Positions 7,301-14,662 of a DNA stretch of 14,865 nt are shown piece by piece. Under the pieces are notes generated by a model. That model searched no databases, was not told the DNA's origin, and saw nothing but the letters and a program-made list of their open reading frames with translations. The translations under genes were made by a program, and so were the position numbers. Origin of the DNA: an uncultured Rhodospirillaceae bacterium (GTDB taxonomy: Bacteria; Pseudomonadota; Alphaproteobacteria; Rhodospirillales; UBA2165); assembly GCA_913041095.1 (NCBI GenBank), contig CAJWIB010000025.1:1-14865 (forward strand). Direction: 5' to 3'. The stretch's first letter is position 1. Each line of letters opens with the position of its first letter.

Positions 7301-7942
7301 TTAGTCCAATCCGTGAAAAACGAAACGGATTACATCTTCACTGATTTCCTTAAGCGTCAATGGGCCGTCGTCTCGGTACCAGACATAAACCCAGTTAATA
7401 GCGGCAAGAATATTATAGGCAGCTATTTTTTTGTTTACTGCTGTGCACCCCTTTTTCTGGTAAACGCCGGCAACCGCTTTCTCGAATTGATGAACGATCT
7501 CAAGGTGCATTTCGTTGACCAATTTACGCCTGTCATCGGATAAATAGTGAGCTTCATTATTGAAAATGGAAATCTCCATTTTGAGGCGCGGTTGCTCCAT
7601 TAGAAGAAGCATTTCGACAATCATCTTTTCTAGGCAGGCGTCGGCATTTGGTGTGTCGGCCATAATTTTGGTCAACAGATCGACGACCTTGACCCCGGTA
7701 CCATGGGTGATGACAAATAAGATTTCTTCCTTATCGGCGAAATGACTGTAGATGACCGAACTGCTTTTTCCGATATTCCTAATCAACCGGCGGATAGACG
7801 AATTGGCGTAACCCAGATTATCAAATAACTCGCAAGCCTCGGCGAGAATTTTTTCTTTGGTTTCGAGGCCTTTTTTGTACTTATTTCCGTCACCACCGGC
7901 TCCAGCAGTTTCGTCACTCAACGTAGCCGCATTCTCAGTCAT
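7301..7942 (-). CDS. TetR/AcrR family transcriptional regulator
   Basis: The 213-residue protein has an N-terminal TetR helix-turn-helix at about 25-75 (KEKILAEACELFDNLGYANS, then IGKSSSVIYSHFADKEEIL). The C-terminal ligand domain ends NWVYVWYRDDGPLTLKEISE, a pattern seen in TetR proteins that sense acyl-CoA or lipid-derived ligands. Its own promoter overlaps an inverted repeat that resembles the one at the divergent CoA-catabolic promoter, so autoregulation plus control of the whole island is likely. Release by a pathway CoA-thioester is an inference from family behaviour. The 19 or so residues before the DNA-binding domain are polar and probably disordered. The ribosome site is weak (AGGTT). 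Confidence 0.92.
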   Translation of the reverse strand: MTENAATLSDETAGAGGDGNKYKKGLETKEKILAEACELFDNLGYANSSIRRLIRNIGKSSSVIYSHFADKEEILFVITHGTGVKVVDLLTKIMADTPNADACLEKMIVEMLLLMEQPRLKMEISIFNNEAHYLSDDRRKLVNEMHLEIVHQFEKAVAGVYQKKGCTAVNKKIAAYNILAAINWVYVWYRDDGPLTLKEISEDVIRFVFHGLD

Positions 7943-8002
7943 GTAAAATATAACCTACCCTATGTTACCAAACCAAATTGCGCCCAATATTTTTTGTGAA
8001 TG

Positions 8003-8034
8003 AACATCAAAAACGAATGAGCGTTTTTTATGTT
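8003..8034. promoter_or_regulatory. Inverted-repeat operator at the tetR promoter
   Basis: An imperfect inverted repeat has 13-base arms with one mismatch around a 6-base centre: AACATC-AAAAACG on the left and CGTTTTTTATGTT on the right. The 18-bp core AAAACGAATGAGCGTTTT matches the core of the operator at 1173-1210 at 14 of 18 positions. It overlaps the -10 box of tetR, as expected for autorepression. Confidence 0.72.
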
Positions 8035-8058
8035 AAGAGTCTACACGGCGACTGTCAA
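8030..8058 (-). promoter_or_regulatory. Sigma-70 promoter of the tetR-hydratase operon
   Basis: On the minus strand TTGACA (8058-8053), a 17-bp spacer and TAACAT (8035-8030) repeat exactly the boxes and spacing found at 1151-1179. The last five bases of the -10 are also the first five of the operator half-site. The predicted leader to ATG 7942 is about 80 bases. Confidence 0.72.
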
Positions 8059-8203
8059 CGAACCCAACAAATCACCATTTAACGTCTAACATCAACACCC
8101 TCGGGACATATTGAGGGGTTTTCATAAGAACGAGTTATTTGCAGCGGCTTTGACTATTCTATCGCTCATTGTTTTTGTTGCAGGATTAGGCTGGCTTTGT
8201 GGA

Positions 8204-8353
8204 TCAGACGGTCAAGCCTAACCCGCTGCCGAAACCATCGCGTTCGTCGAGGCGTATAAATCTTTCCAATACCTGTTCTTTCATTTGATCGGAAATGCCG
8301 GGACCATTGTCTTCTATTTCCAAATTGATGCCATTGTTCCCGCCTGAATAAGT
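8204..8353 (-). pseudogene. Remnant of a sensor histidine kinase ATPase (HATPase_c) domain
   Basis: A stop-to-stop minus-strand frame of 49 codons reads IEDNGPGIS, then VLERFIRLDE, then GSGLGLTV before a TGA. These are the G1 box, F box and G2 box of a histidine-kinase ATPase domain in correct order and spacing. The YSGGN start also resembles the end of the N box. The rest of the kinase is absent on both sides and no start codon suits the fragment, so it is a degraded piece of a lost two-component gene. It lies immediately downstream of the ABC operon's last gene, in the same orientation. Confidence 0.75.
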
Positions 8354-8374
8354 TTATGAACTCTCGAATCGCGG

Positions 8375-9370
8375 CTAACCGATGGTTACGGTTTTGCCGC
8401 TTTCGATCGAGCTCACAATTGCGTCCAGAATTTCGATGTTGTGAAGAAGCTCCCGGGGGGTAAACCGATAGTCCCCCTTACCTTCCACCGCATCCACCCA
8501 GGCATGCAGGTTCATGGTTACCGTGTCGATGCGCTTGTAGGTCCGTGAATGGATATCGTCGTCCATATCGCGCCAAGTCAGGGTCGCCGGGTTGGGCTTG
8601 TCGACATTAGCCACTTCGCGCACCTCAGCCCATCCCCGGTCGCCGAAGACCGTCATACGTTGATAGAAGGGAGTCGTCGCCATGCTGGCAAAGGTGCCAA
8701 GCACACCGGACTCGAACAAAAACTGGACCGTGAGGACGTCCTCGTTGGGGAAATCGTCGGAACGATGGGACATGCGCGCAGTGAGTTCCCGCACCGGCCC
8801 GGCTAGGGTCTGGATATAGTCGGTCAGATGGATGCCCAACGCCGTCATCGTACCGGCGGGCGCATGCTTAGGGTCCTGCCGCCAACGTGCATCCGGCTTG
8901 CCAGCGAACAGATTGTAGGAGGCGTTGAACTCAAGGTAGAGGAGAGTGCCCAACTCACCTTCATCCAACATCCGCTTCATTTCCTCAAGTGCGCTCTCGA
9001 ACCGGCGTTCGTGGCCAACGCCGAGGACGATGTTTTTGGCGGTGCAGGCATCGACCATGCGTTTTGCGCCCACCGCCGTCAGCGCCAGAGGTTTCTCGCA
9101 GAAAATCTGCTTGCCGGCCGCTGCCGCCGCGAGGACCTGCTCTTCGTGGGCGCCATGGGGGGTCACCAGAATGACGGCGTCAATGCCGGGATCAGCCAGT
9201 ATGTCCTCGTATCTGTCCGTCAGGGGCAAGTCTTTGCTTTCGGCGAAGCCGCGTACAGCTTCAAGATCCACATCCATGCCTTTGACCACACGGACACGAT
9301 CGCTCTCTTGCAGACAATCAACAATAGTTTTTCCCCACCATCCGAGGCCGATTACGGCGATCTTTAACAT
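8375..9370 (-). CDS. Gfo/Idh/MocA family NAD(P)-dependent oxidoreductase
   Basis: The 331-residue protein is typical of sugar, inositol and glycoside dehydrogenases. It shows the Rossmann motif GLGWWG at 8-13, the EKP motif with Lys94 (CEKPLAL), GHERRF at 119-124, and GTMTALGIHLTD at 173-184 carrying the catalytic-region His181 and Asp184. Asp33 after the second strand suggests NAD(H). A GGGGGG ribosome site lies a few bases before ATG 9370. It follows the ATPase gene by 120 bases in the same orientation as the importer, so it probably oxidises the imported sugar, polyol or derivative in the cytoplasm. Exact substrate not determinable. Confidence 0.9.
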   Translation of the reverse strand: MLKIAVIGLGWWGKTIVDCLQESDRVRVVKGMDVDLEAVRGFAESKDLPLTDRYEDILADPGIDAVILVTPHGAHEEQVLAAAAAGKQIFCEKPLALTAVGAKRMVDACTAKNIVLGVGHERRFESALEEMKRMLDEGELGTLLYLEFNASYNLFAGKPDARWRQDPKHAPAGTMTALGIHLTDYIQTLAGPVRELTARMSHRSDDFPNEDVLTVQFLFESGVLGTFASMATTPFYQRMTVFGDRGWAEVREVANVDKPNPATLTWRDMDDDIHSRTYKRIDTVTMNLHAWVDAVEGKGDYRFTPRELLHNIEILDAIVSSIESGKTVTIG

Positions 9371-9490
9371 GTTATTCCCCCCCTGTTTCAGGTTGTTCTC
9401 TGCGATAAATCCTCTTGGGTCACATCCCTGTGTAGATGTATCTGGTCTCGGCGACGCTGCCTGAGCCGCCAGTTACGGATCACCCTCACT

Positions 9491-10561
9491 TCAGTTCAGC
9501 CGGGTGCCACTATCAAAATCGAACAGGTGACATTTCGCCGCCTGAAAACCAAAGGTCAGTTGATCTCCTGACGAAAACCGCAACTCCGGGGCCACCTTGG
9601 CCACCAGCTGTTCTTGTCCCCCGGATTCAAAGAACACCAGGCTCACATCGCCGAGCGGCTCGATCAGCTTCACCTGCCCCTGTTGGCCGCCCGAATTCAC
9701 AACCACATGTTCACTGCGCACACCAAGGATCACCTGCTTGCCGGCCAGGCTATCCGGTGTATTCTCCGCCAAGAAGTGTTCGATATGTTCGCATTGGAAT
9801 GTCAGCGCGCCGTTTGCAGCGACAATCTCACCCTGTAGGAAATTCATCGTCGGCGTGCCGAAGAAGCCGGCGACGAAGCGGCTCGCCGGTTTGTCGTATA
9901 TGTCGAGAGGACCACCGATCTGTTCGACCAGGCCACCGTTCATGACCACGATCCGGTCGGCCATGGTCATGGCCTCGGCCTGGTCGTGGGTGACATAGAC
10001 AAAGGTCGCGTTGAGCCGTTCGTGCAGAGCCTTGAGTTCGGTGCGCATATCGACCCGCAATTTGGCGTCAAGGCTGGAAAGGGGCTCGTCCATAAGGAAC
10101 ACGGACGGGTCATTGACGATAGTGCGCGCTAACGCGACACGCTGCGATTCGCCACCTGAACACTGGGCCGGGCGTTTGCCCAGGAGCGGCAGAATGTGCA
10201 TAGCCTCGGCCGCGGCGCGGACTTGCCTATCAATATCCGGCTCGAGCGTCTTTTTTACGCGCAGGCCAAAGGCGATGTTCTCGAAGACGGTCATGTGAGG
10301 AAACAGAGCAAGGTCCTGAAAGACCATCCCTAATCCGCGCTCGCCGGGTTCGATGTCATTCACCACCCTATTGCCGATAATGATCTCTCCACTGGTCGGT
10401 GACTCCAGACCCGAGATCATGTTGAGCGTCGTGGTCTTGCCGCAACCCGACGGGCCAACTAGGATCAGAAATTCGCCATCGTGTACGTCCAGGCTGACGC
10501 CATTCACAGCAACAAAGTCGCCGAATTTCTTGACCACTTCCTTGAGACCAATCTGTGCCAA
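9491..10561 (-). CDS. ABC importer ATPase, MalK/UgpC type
   Basis: This 356-residue protein powers the importer encoded upstream. The nucleotide-binding domain shows Walker A GPSGCGKT (36-43), Q-loop Gln82, Walker B VFLMDEP (154-160), the D-loop SSLD and switch His192. The ABC signature is CSGGE (134-138) rather than the common LSGGQ, a mild deviation. Residues from about 235 on form the TOBE/regulatory domain found in MalK-like subunits. The start is TTG 10561, supported by GGGAGA six to seven bases upstream; no nearby ATG is in frame. It is 29 bases after the second permease gene, so it belongs to the same operon. Confidence 0.93.
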   Translation of the reverse strand: MAQIGLKEVVKKFGDFVAVNGVSLDVHDGEFLILVGPSGCGKTTTLNMISGLESPTSGEIIIGNRVVNDIEPGERGLGMVFQDLALFPHMTVFENIAFGLRVKKTLEPDIDRQVRAAAEAMHILPLLGKRPAQCSGGESQRVALARTIVNDPSVFLMDEPLSSLDAKLRVDMRTELKALHERLNATFVYVTHDQAEAMTMADRIVVMNGGLVEQIGGPLDIYDKPASRFVAGFFGTPTMNFLQGEIVAANGALTFQCEHIEHFLAENTPDSLAGKQVILGVRSEHVVVNSGGQQGQVKLIEPLGDVSLVFFESGGQEQLVAKVAPELRFSSGDQLTFGFQAAKCHLFDFDSGTRLN

Positions 10562-10590
10562 TACTTTCTCCCTTACCGAAGGTTAGTTTG

Positions 10591-11538
10591 TTATTTCCGG
10601 ATGGTGCCGAAGCTGAAACCCTTGATCAAGTGCTTTTGAATCAGAACGCCGAGGACGACGACAGGGATTGTAATAACCGTCCCGATAGCGGCCTGGGGGC
10701 CGTAGAGCCGGCCTTCCGAGGCGCTCTGGAATTTGTTCAGTAGAACCGGAAGCGTTGAGACATCCGGATGCGTCAAGGTCAGCGACAGTAAAAATTCCGC
10801 CCAGTTCAGGATAAACACAAAAAGAAAGGTGACAACCATGCCAGACGCGACCAGAGGCAGCACCACTCGGCGTAAGGTGTATAGCCGCCCTGCCCCCATG
10901 ATTCGCGCGGCATGTTCGAGCGTGTAGGGAACTTCATCGATGAAACTCAGCATCATCCAGATCACGAACGGCAAGGTGATGGTGATATACAACAAACTCA
11001 TGCCAAACTGCGTGTCGAACAAGCTGAGGCGAAAGCCAAGAACCGTCTCGCTCGCCAGGGGAACCATGATGGCGTAATACATTAGCAATGGAATGGCGAT
11101 AACGATTGGCGGGATCATGCGGATAATCAGCACACTGTGGCGGAATTTGCCGCCCCCGACGTTAAAGCGCGAAATACCGTAGGCCAGGAAGGCGCCCATG
11201 AACAGCGCGATCAGAGCCGAGGTGGTGCAGATTATCAACGAATCGGCAACTGCCCCCCATATGTTGAAGGGCTGTTCCGTCGCCTCGCGAGCCACCCCGG
11301 ACTGCTGCACATCGAAGGTGAATATCTGCTCGTAGTTCTTTAGGGTCGGGTCTTGCGGCACCCAGTGCGGCGGCCACGTCACCCATTCGTGAGCGTCCTT
11401 GAACGAGGTTTGGATCATCCAGAAGATCGGAAACATGATGATCAGTCCCCAGCCAATGAGAATCGAGTGGCGGACGACGGTCCTTCTCCAGCGCCGGCGG
11501 TTGGCTATTTGAAGCGCTTGTTTCGCATCAGTTGACAT
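10591..11538 (-). CDS. ABC importer permease, MalG/CUT1 type
   Basis: The 315-residue inner-membrane protein has a hydrophobic N-terminal segment (SILIGWGLIIMFPIFWMI) and about six predicted membrane helices. The EAA loop, EHAARIMGAGRLYTLRRVVLP, contacts the ATPase. The C-terminal GFSFGTIRK resembles the GxxxGAVKG-type ending of MalG-family subunits. ATG 11538 overlaps the preceding stop as TGATG and sits 7 bases after GAGGAG. A GTG at 11541 is possible but is only 4 bases from that ribosome site. Translation is probably coupled to the upstream permease. Family points to carbohydrate or polyol uptake, but the solute is unknown. Confidence 0.92.
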   Translation of the reverse strand: MSTDAKQALQIANRRRWRRTVVRHSILIGWGLIIMFPIFWMIQTSFKDAHEWVTWPPHWVPQDPTLKNYEQIFTFDVQQSGVAREATEQPFNIWGAVADSLIICTTSALIALFMGAFLAYGISRFNVGGGKFRHSVLIIRMIPPIVIAIPLLMYYAIMVPLASETVLGFRLSLFDTQFGMSLLYITITLPFVIWMMLSFIDEVPYTLEHAARIMGAGRLYTLRRVVLPLVASGMVVTFLFVFILNWAEFLLSLTLTHPDVSTLPVLLNKFQSASEGRLYGPQAAIGTVITIPVVVLGVLIQKHLIKGFSFGTIRK

Positions 11539-12509
11539 CACGCTTCTCCTCGTTCGATAGCTTTGCCCTGCCGGCCGATTAGGTAGATGCCAAAGAAGAT
11601 CAGCACCGAAAATATGATTAACAACATGATCGATGCCGCCGCGCCGAAACTGTATTTATTGAACTGCCACACCTGCTCCCACAGATAATAGGCGACCGTC
11701 TGGGTTGACGTACCCGGCCCGCCGAAGGTCAACAGCACCACCGGGTCGAACATTTTGAGTGCCTCCATCGAGCGGATGACGACGGCGATCACGATCGCCG
11801 GTTTGAGCAACGGCAACTCGACCCAAAAGAAAGTCTGACGGCGGCTGGCACCCATGACGCGGGCAGCGTTAATCAGTTGCGGCGGCAGCGCCGAGAAGCC
11901 CGACAGGAAAATCAGAAATGTCAGCGACGTCCACTGCCAAATATCGGCCAGAATAATCGCCCATTGGGCGGCTATCGGGTTAGACAGCCAGCGGATCCGC
12001 GGATTGATATCGAACAGGTTCAAACCCGGCGCCAGAATCTGGTTTAGCGGGCCGCTATCCAGATAGATCATCGAGAAGTTGTAGCCCGCAACCACCGGCA
12101 CGACCATCATCGGGATCAGGAGGATCGTTATATAAAAGCGACGGCCACGGGTAATCTGGTGTACCATCAAGGCTAAGAAAAATCCGATGATCAGTTCGAA
12201 CACAACGGCGGCGCCGGCAAAATAGAAGGTTCGGCCCAGGGAATCCCAGAAACCGCTATCGGCGATAACGCTTTCGTAGTTACGGAGCCCTGACAGGTAG
12301 GCCTGTTCAAAGGGCCGGTTCGCCCGCCAGCGCAAGAAACTAATGTAGATGGTCAGCGCAAAGGGGATGATCAGGATCAGAATGAACATCCCCTCAACCA
12401 TGACGAATGGAATCCAGCGGAACACCCGTTCCTGGGAAAACCAAGCGCTTAATCGCGACAGTAAACCATTTCTGTGGACGCTCGCGGCAAGTGTTGTACT
12501 TTCGGTCAT
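11538..12509 (-). CDS. ABC importer permease, MalF/UgpA type
   Basis: The 323-residue inner-membrane subunit partners the MalG-type permease. Its first membrane helix (about residues 35-58, FVMVEGMFILILIIPFALTI) is followed by a periplasmic loop and about five more helices. The EAA loop reads LINAARVMGASRRQTFFWVELP. The protein ends REGKAIERGEA-like, at GRQGKAIERGEA, and its stop overlaps the next start. The ribosome site before ATG 12509 is weak, and a three-codon ATGACGAAATAA frame ends directly before it. Together with the hairpin at 12591-12624, this suggests the permease is made at a lower level than the binding protein. Confidence 0.92.
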   Translation of the reverse strand: MTESTTLAASVHRNGLLSRLSAWFSQERVFRWIPFVMVEGMFILILIIPFALTIYISFLRWRANRPFEQAYLSGLRNYESVIADSGFWDSLGRTFYFAGAAVVFELIIGFFLALMVHQITRGRRFYITILLIPMMVVPVVAGYNFSMIYLDSGPLNQILAPGLNLFDINPRIRWLSNPIAAQWAIILADIWQWTSLTFLIFLSGFSALPPQLINAARVMGASRRQTFFWVELPLLKPAIVIAVVIRSMEALKMFDPVVLLTFGGPGTSTQTVAYYLWEQVWQFNKYSFGAAASIMLLIIFSVLIFFGIYLIGRQGKAIERGEA

Positions 12510-12590
12510 TTATTTCGTCATTGGCTAATATGCAATTTGTATGCAATTGCGCCCGGGCGGGGAGAGTAGGCCGCCACGGTCCCGTACGCC

Positions 12591-12624
12591 CGGCGCGCGA
12601 CTGACCTTGGCCAGTCGTGCGTCG
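12591..12624 (-). promoter_or_regulatory. Intercistronic hairpin between binding-protein and permease genes
   Basis: Beginning 24 bases after the binding-protein stop, arms of about 16 bases pair around a tight loop, with GACTGGCC against GGTCAGTC at the tip. In the leftward transcript there are two C-A mismatches and one G-U pair. There is no T-tract, so it is probably an RNA-stabilising or partial attenuation structure. A competing stem CGTGCG/CGCACG (12616-12636) overlaps its 5' arm. Such stems commonly raise binding-protein mRNA over permease mRNA. Confidence 0.6.
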
Positions 12625-12648
12625 GTTACGCGCACGGTTTCGCTATTT

Positions 12649-14103
12649 TTAGAACTTGTCTATGTACAGACCGTCGTTGACACCTTTGCGCCAGACCGTG
12701 ATCTGTTCCTTGCGCCCGATGTCCTTGGTGACCCTATTCCAGCCAGCCTCGATTTTCTTGGCGGCGGCTTCGGCCGTGATGTTTCTGTTCATCACGTTGG
12801 CAAGGTTGTTATCGAGTATCTTCATGTACTCATAGTGCCCGTCGATGAAAAGAAGCGAAGTCGTGTACTGAGCATTTTCCATCGTCGTCTTCAAGAATTC
12901 CGGACCAAACTTGGCCAGGATGCCAGGAACATTCAGGTTCGCCGTACGGTAGGGATCCCAGAAACCCTTACGATGGGCAATAGCCTGATTGCCGATCGAC
13001 GGGCTGGTCATCCATTGAACAAAGTAGTAGGCGAGTTCCGGATGCTTGCCATAGGCGTTGATCATGTAACCCGTACCGGCAGCTTCGGAGGCACGCCGGA
13101 CCGGCTTGCCGGGTGCCGTCGTCGCCGGAATGATACACGGCACTTGCTTGCCCTTGACCTTACTCTTCGGGTTGGCGTTGGCGTAACCGAAGATCGACGG
13201 GAAGGACATTACCGAAAAGGCCTGGCCGCTTCCCCAGAACGGATAGATCTGCGGCGTGCCCCAACCTTGGACATCTTCCGGCATGTATTTGACGATCGAT
13301 GAAAATGCCTTGATCGCCTTGATACCTTGCGCGGTATTGATGCGTGGATTCATGTCCTTGTCGAACAGCAATCCGCCGAAATAGGACGGGAAATGCCGGT
13401 GTGAGAAATTAACCGAGCGATAAGCCATTGCGCCGTACAGCGGTTTCTCGAATTTTATGCCCCAGCGCGTCTGGCCGGCCTTGGTATGGAAGAAACTAGC
13501 CATCTGCTCCCACTCGGCCATGGTCGCCGGGCAGCCGGGATTTTTGCCGTATTTTGCCTTGTACTCGGCCATCGCCTTCGGGTTTTCGACGATATCCTTA
13601 CGCAAGACCAGCATGATGTGATCACCGTCCAGAACCATGCTGTAGAGCTTGCCGTTATATTTCTGCTGCCCCAGGAAGGCGCTTGGAATGCCCGAGAAGT
13701 CGGGTTTGCCCTTGGCCGCGTATTCGTCGAGGGATTTCAGCACCCCGGCACCAGCGGCGTCCGGTTGGGTGTAGGGAAAGTCGTTGAAAATGTCGAACGC
13801 CCCGGTCTTAGCCACCGCTTCGCCCATGATCTTGCTTGGGATGTCGGTATAGCCCAAGGGCTCACTAATAACCTGGACGCCGGTTAATTCCTTCCACATT
13901 TTGACGAAGTCCGGCATCGCGTTACGGAACAGTGAGTTCAGCAACATCTTTTGCGTGGGATTCTTCATATTGTGTTTTTTGACGTACTGCTTCGCACCGT
14001 CGACTGCGCGCTGTGCGACCGCACCTTGTTGGGCGAGAGCCGGGCTTGCGCCAAGCGCCCATCCGAATAGTAAAACGAAAACCAAAATCGTAAATCTTTT
14101 CAT
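12649..14103 (-). CDS. Periplasmic solute-binding protein of the ABC importer (family 1-like)
   Basis: This 484-residue secreted protein captures the solute for the importer. Its signal peptide MKRFTILVFVLLFGWALG ends ASPALA, with likely cleavage before QQG. The mature part has the features of large extracellular solute-binding proteins: FVKMWKELTGVQVISEPLGY, a FDIFNDFPY-type acidic/aromatic segment, a central LYSMVLDGD strand, and the late GTGYMINAYGKHPELAYYFVQWM segment typical of family 1. The start is ATG 14103, since AGGGAGA sits six bases upstream; an in-frame ATG 27 bases earlier lacks such a site. It is the first gene of the leftward operon. At about 480 residues it is longer than MalE-like proteins (about 400), so an unusual or larger ligand is possible. 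Confidence 0.9.
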   Translation of the reverse strand: MKRFTILVFVLLFGWALGASPALAQQGAVAQRAVDGAKQYVKKHNMKNPTQKMLLNSLFRNAMPDFVKMWKELTGVQVISEPLGYTDIPSKIMGEAVAKTGAFDIFNDFPYTQPDAAGAGVLKSLDEYAAKGKPDFSGIPSAFLGQQKYNGKLYSMVLDGDHIMLVLRKDIVENPKAMAEYKAKYGKNPGCPATMAEWEQMASFFHTKAGQTRWGIKFEKPLYGAMAYRSVNFSHRHFPSYFGGLLFDKDMNPRINTAQGIKAIKAFSSIVKYMPEDVQGWGTPQIYPFWGSGQAFSVMSFPSIFGYANANPKSKVKGKQVPCIIPATTAPGKPVRRASEAAGTGYMINAYGKHPELAYYFVQWMTSPSIGNQAIAHRKGFWDPYRTANLNVPGILAKFGPEFLKTTMENAQYTTSLLFIDGHYEYMKILDNNLANVMNRNITAEAAAKKIEAGWNRVTKDIGRKEQITVWRKGVNDGLYIDKF

Positions 14104-14177
14104 GATAATTCTCCCTAATTTTTTACACATAATTTAACACATAAAATGAATTAGATTCTAGACAGGAGGAAATATAC

Positions 14178-14258
14178 TTGGAATCGGACGGGCCGACCTT
14201 GACGGCGATCAATTTTGCGTCTAGCGGCAAATTGGATGAACCGACATTTCCCAGATGA
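14178..14258 (+). CDS. Possible 26-codon leader-type ORF
   Basis: TTG 14178 lies 7 bases after a very strong AGGAGGA site (14164-14170), and the frame runs 26 codons to TGA 14256-14258. The stop lies just past the left arm of the inverted repeat at 14244-14280. The peptide ends KLDEPTFPR and matches no family I know. It could be a leader peptide or a decayed gene start. Low confidence. Confidence 0.2.
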   Translation: MESDGPTLTAINFASSGKLDEPTFPR

Positions 14259-14280
14259 CATCTAAATTCGTGGGAAATGT
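14244..14280. repeat. Perfect 10-bp inverted repeat, 17-bp spacer
   Basis: ACATTTCCCA (14244-14253) and TGGGAAATGT (14271-14280) are exact reverse complements. Without a T-tract it is not a classic terminator. Placement 140-180 bases upstream of the binding-protein start would suit a regulator site for the ABC operon. No regulator gene for that operon is in the window. Confidence 0.6.
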
Positions 14281-14662
14281 AACACTATTTGGGGGGCACT
14301 CTAAGTTTGAGGCTTAGGGCTTAATTTAAAATCAGTTATCACCCAATGTCTGCTTTCGGGTACATAGGAACATAAATTGGCGGTTGAGGACGTCTTCTTA
14401 TAGCCAATAGCGGCCATGTCAGTAGGTATTTATTCGTTCGCATTCCCTGAAAAGGCAGCCTGGATAATTTGATCGGCCGCCACTCCGAGAGATTTAATTT
14501 TTATGCATATGGCGCCGATAAAAGCCCTTAGTGCCGGTATCTGCCGCCCATTATGGGTGACGTAACCGATCGGTTGATGCGGTCCCGTGCCCCAGCCTCA
14601 CTATATGGGCTGATGGGCAGACTTCTGTTCATGACAATATTGTAGGAAGAAGGAAATCTACC

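Larger units (their letters stand above)
7943..8374. other. Intergenic region: tetR promoter/operator plus histidine-kinase remnant
   Basis: This 432-base gap separates the CoA island from the ABC operon. It holds the tetR operator at 8003-8034, the tetR promoter at 8030-8058, and a degenerate histidine-kinase ATPase-domain fragment at 8204-8353. No intact gene was found. A weak CCCTC/GAGGG stem occurs at 8098-8117 without a convincing T-tract. Confidence 0.7.
14104..14662. other. Intergenic region upstream of the ABC operon
   Basis: This 559-base gap lies between the leftward binding-protein gene and a rightward partial gene. It should hold the ABC operon promoter, but I see no convincing -35/-10 pair; the AT-rich stretch at 14110-14160 is the likeliest place. 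It contains the 10-bp inverted repeat at 14244-14280, a possible 26-codon ORF at 14178-14258 and a 12-bp palindrome AACCGATCGGTT at 14564-14575. Nothing else coding was recognised. Confidence 0.6.

Noticed and set aside
8098..8117. CCCTC/GAGGG stem followed by GTTTTC, considered as a terminator
   Set aside because: Only five base pairs and a short T-run, and no plus-strand gene ends there.
8828..9367. Plus-strand ORF of 179 codons opposite the Gfo/Idh/MocA gene
   Set aside because: It is antisense to a well-supported dehydrogenase, with no motifs or ribosome site of its own.
12541..13302. Long plus-strand ORF (253 codons) opposite the binding-protein gene
   Set aside because: It lies mostly antisense to a clear secreted binding protein and shows no domain; it is a shadow of that gene's codon use.
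14376..14408. ATTGGC ... GCCAAT stem with 21-base loop
   Set aside because: Short arms and a long loop without a T-tract; not convincing as terminator or operator.
14564..14575. 12-bp palindrome AACCGATCGGTT
   Set aside because: A single short palindrome with no associated promoter or second copy; chance is a sufficient explanation.
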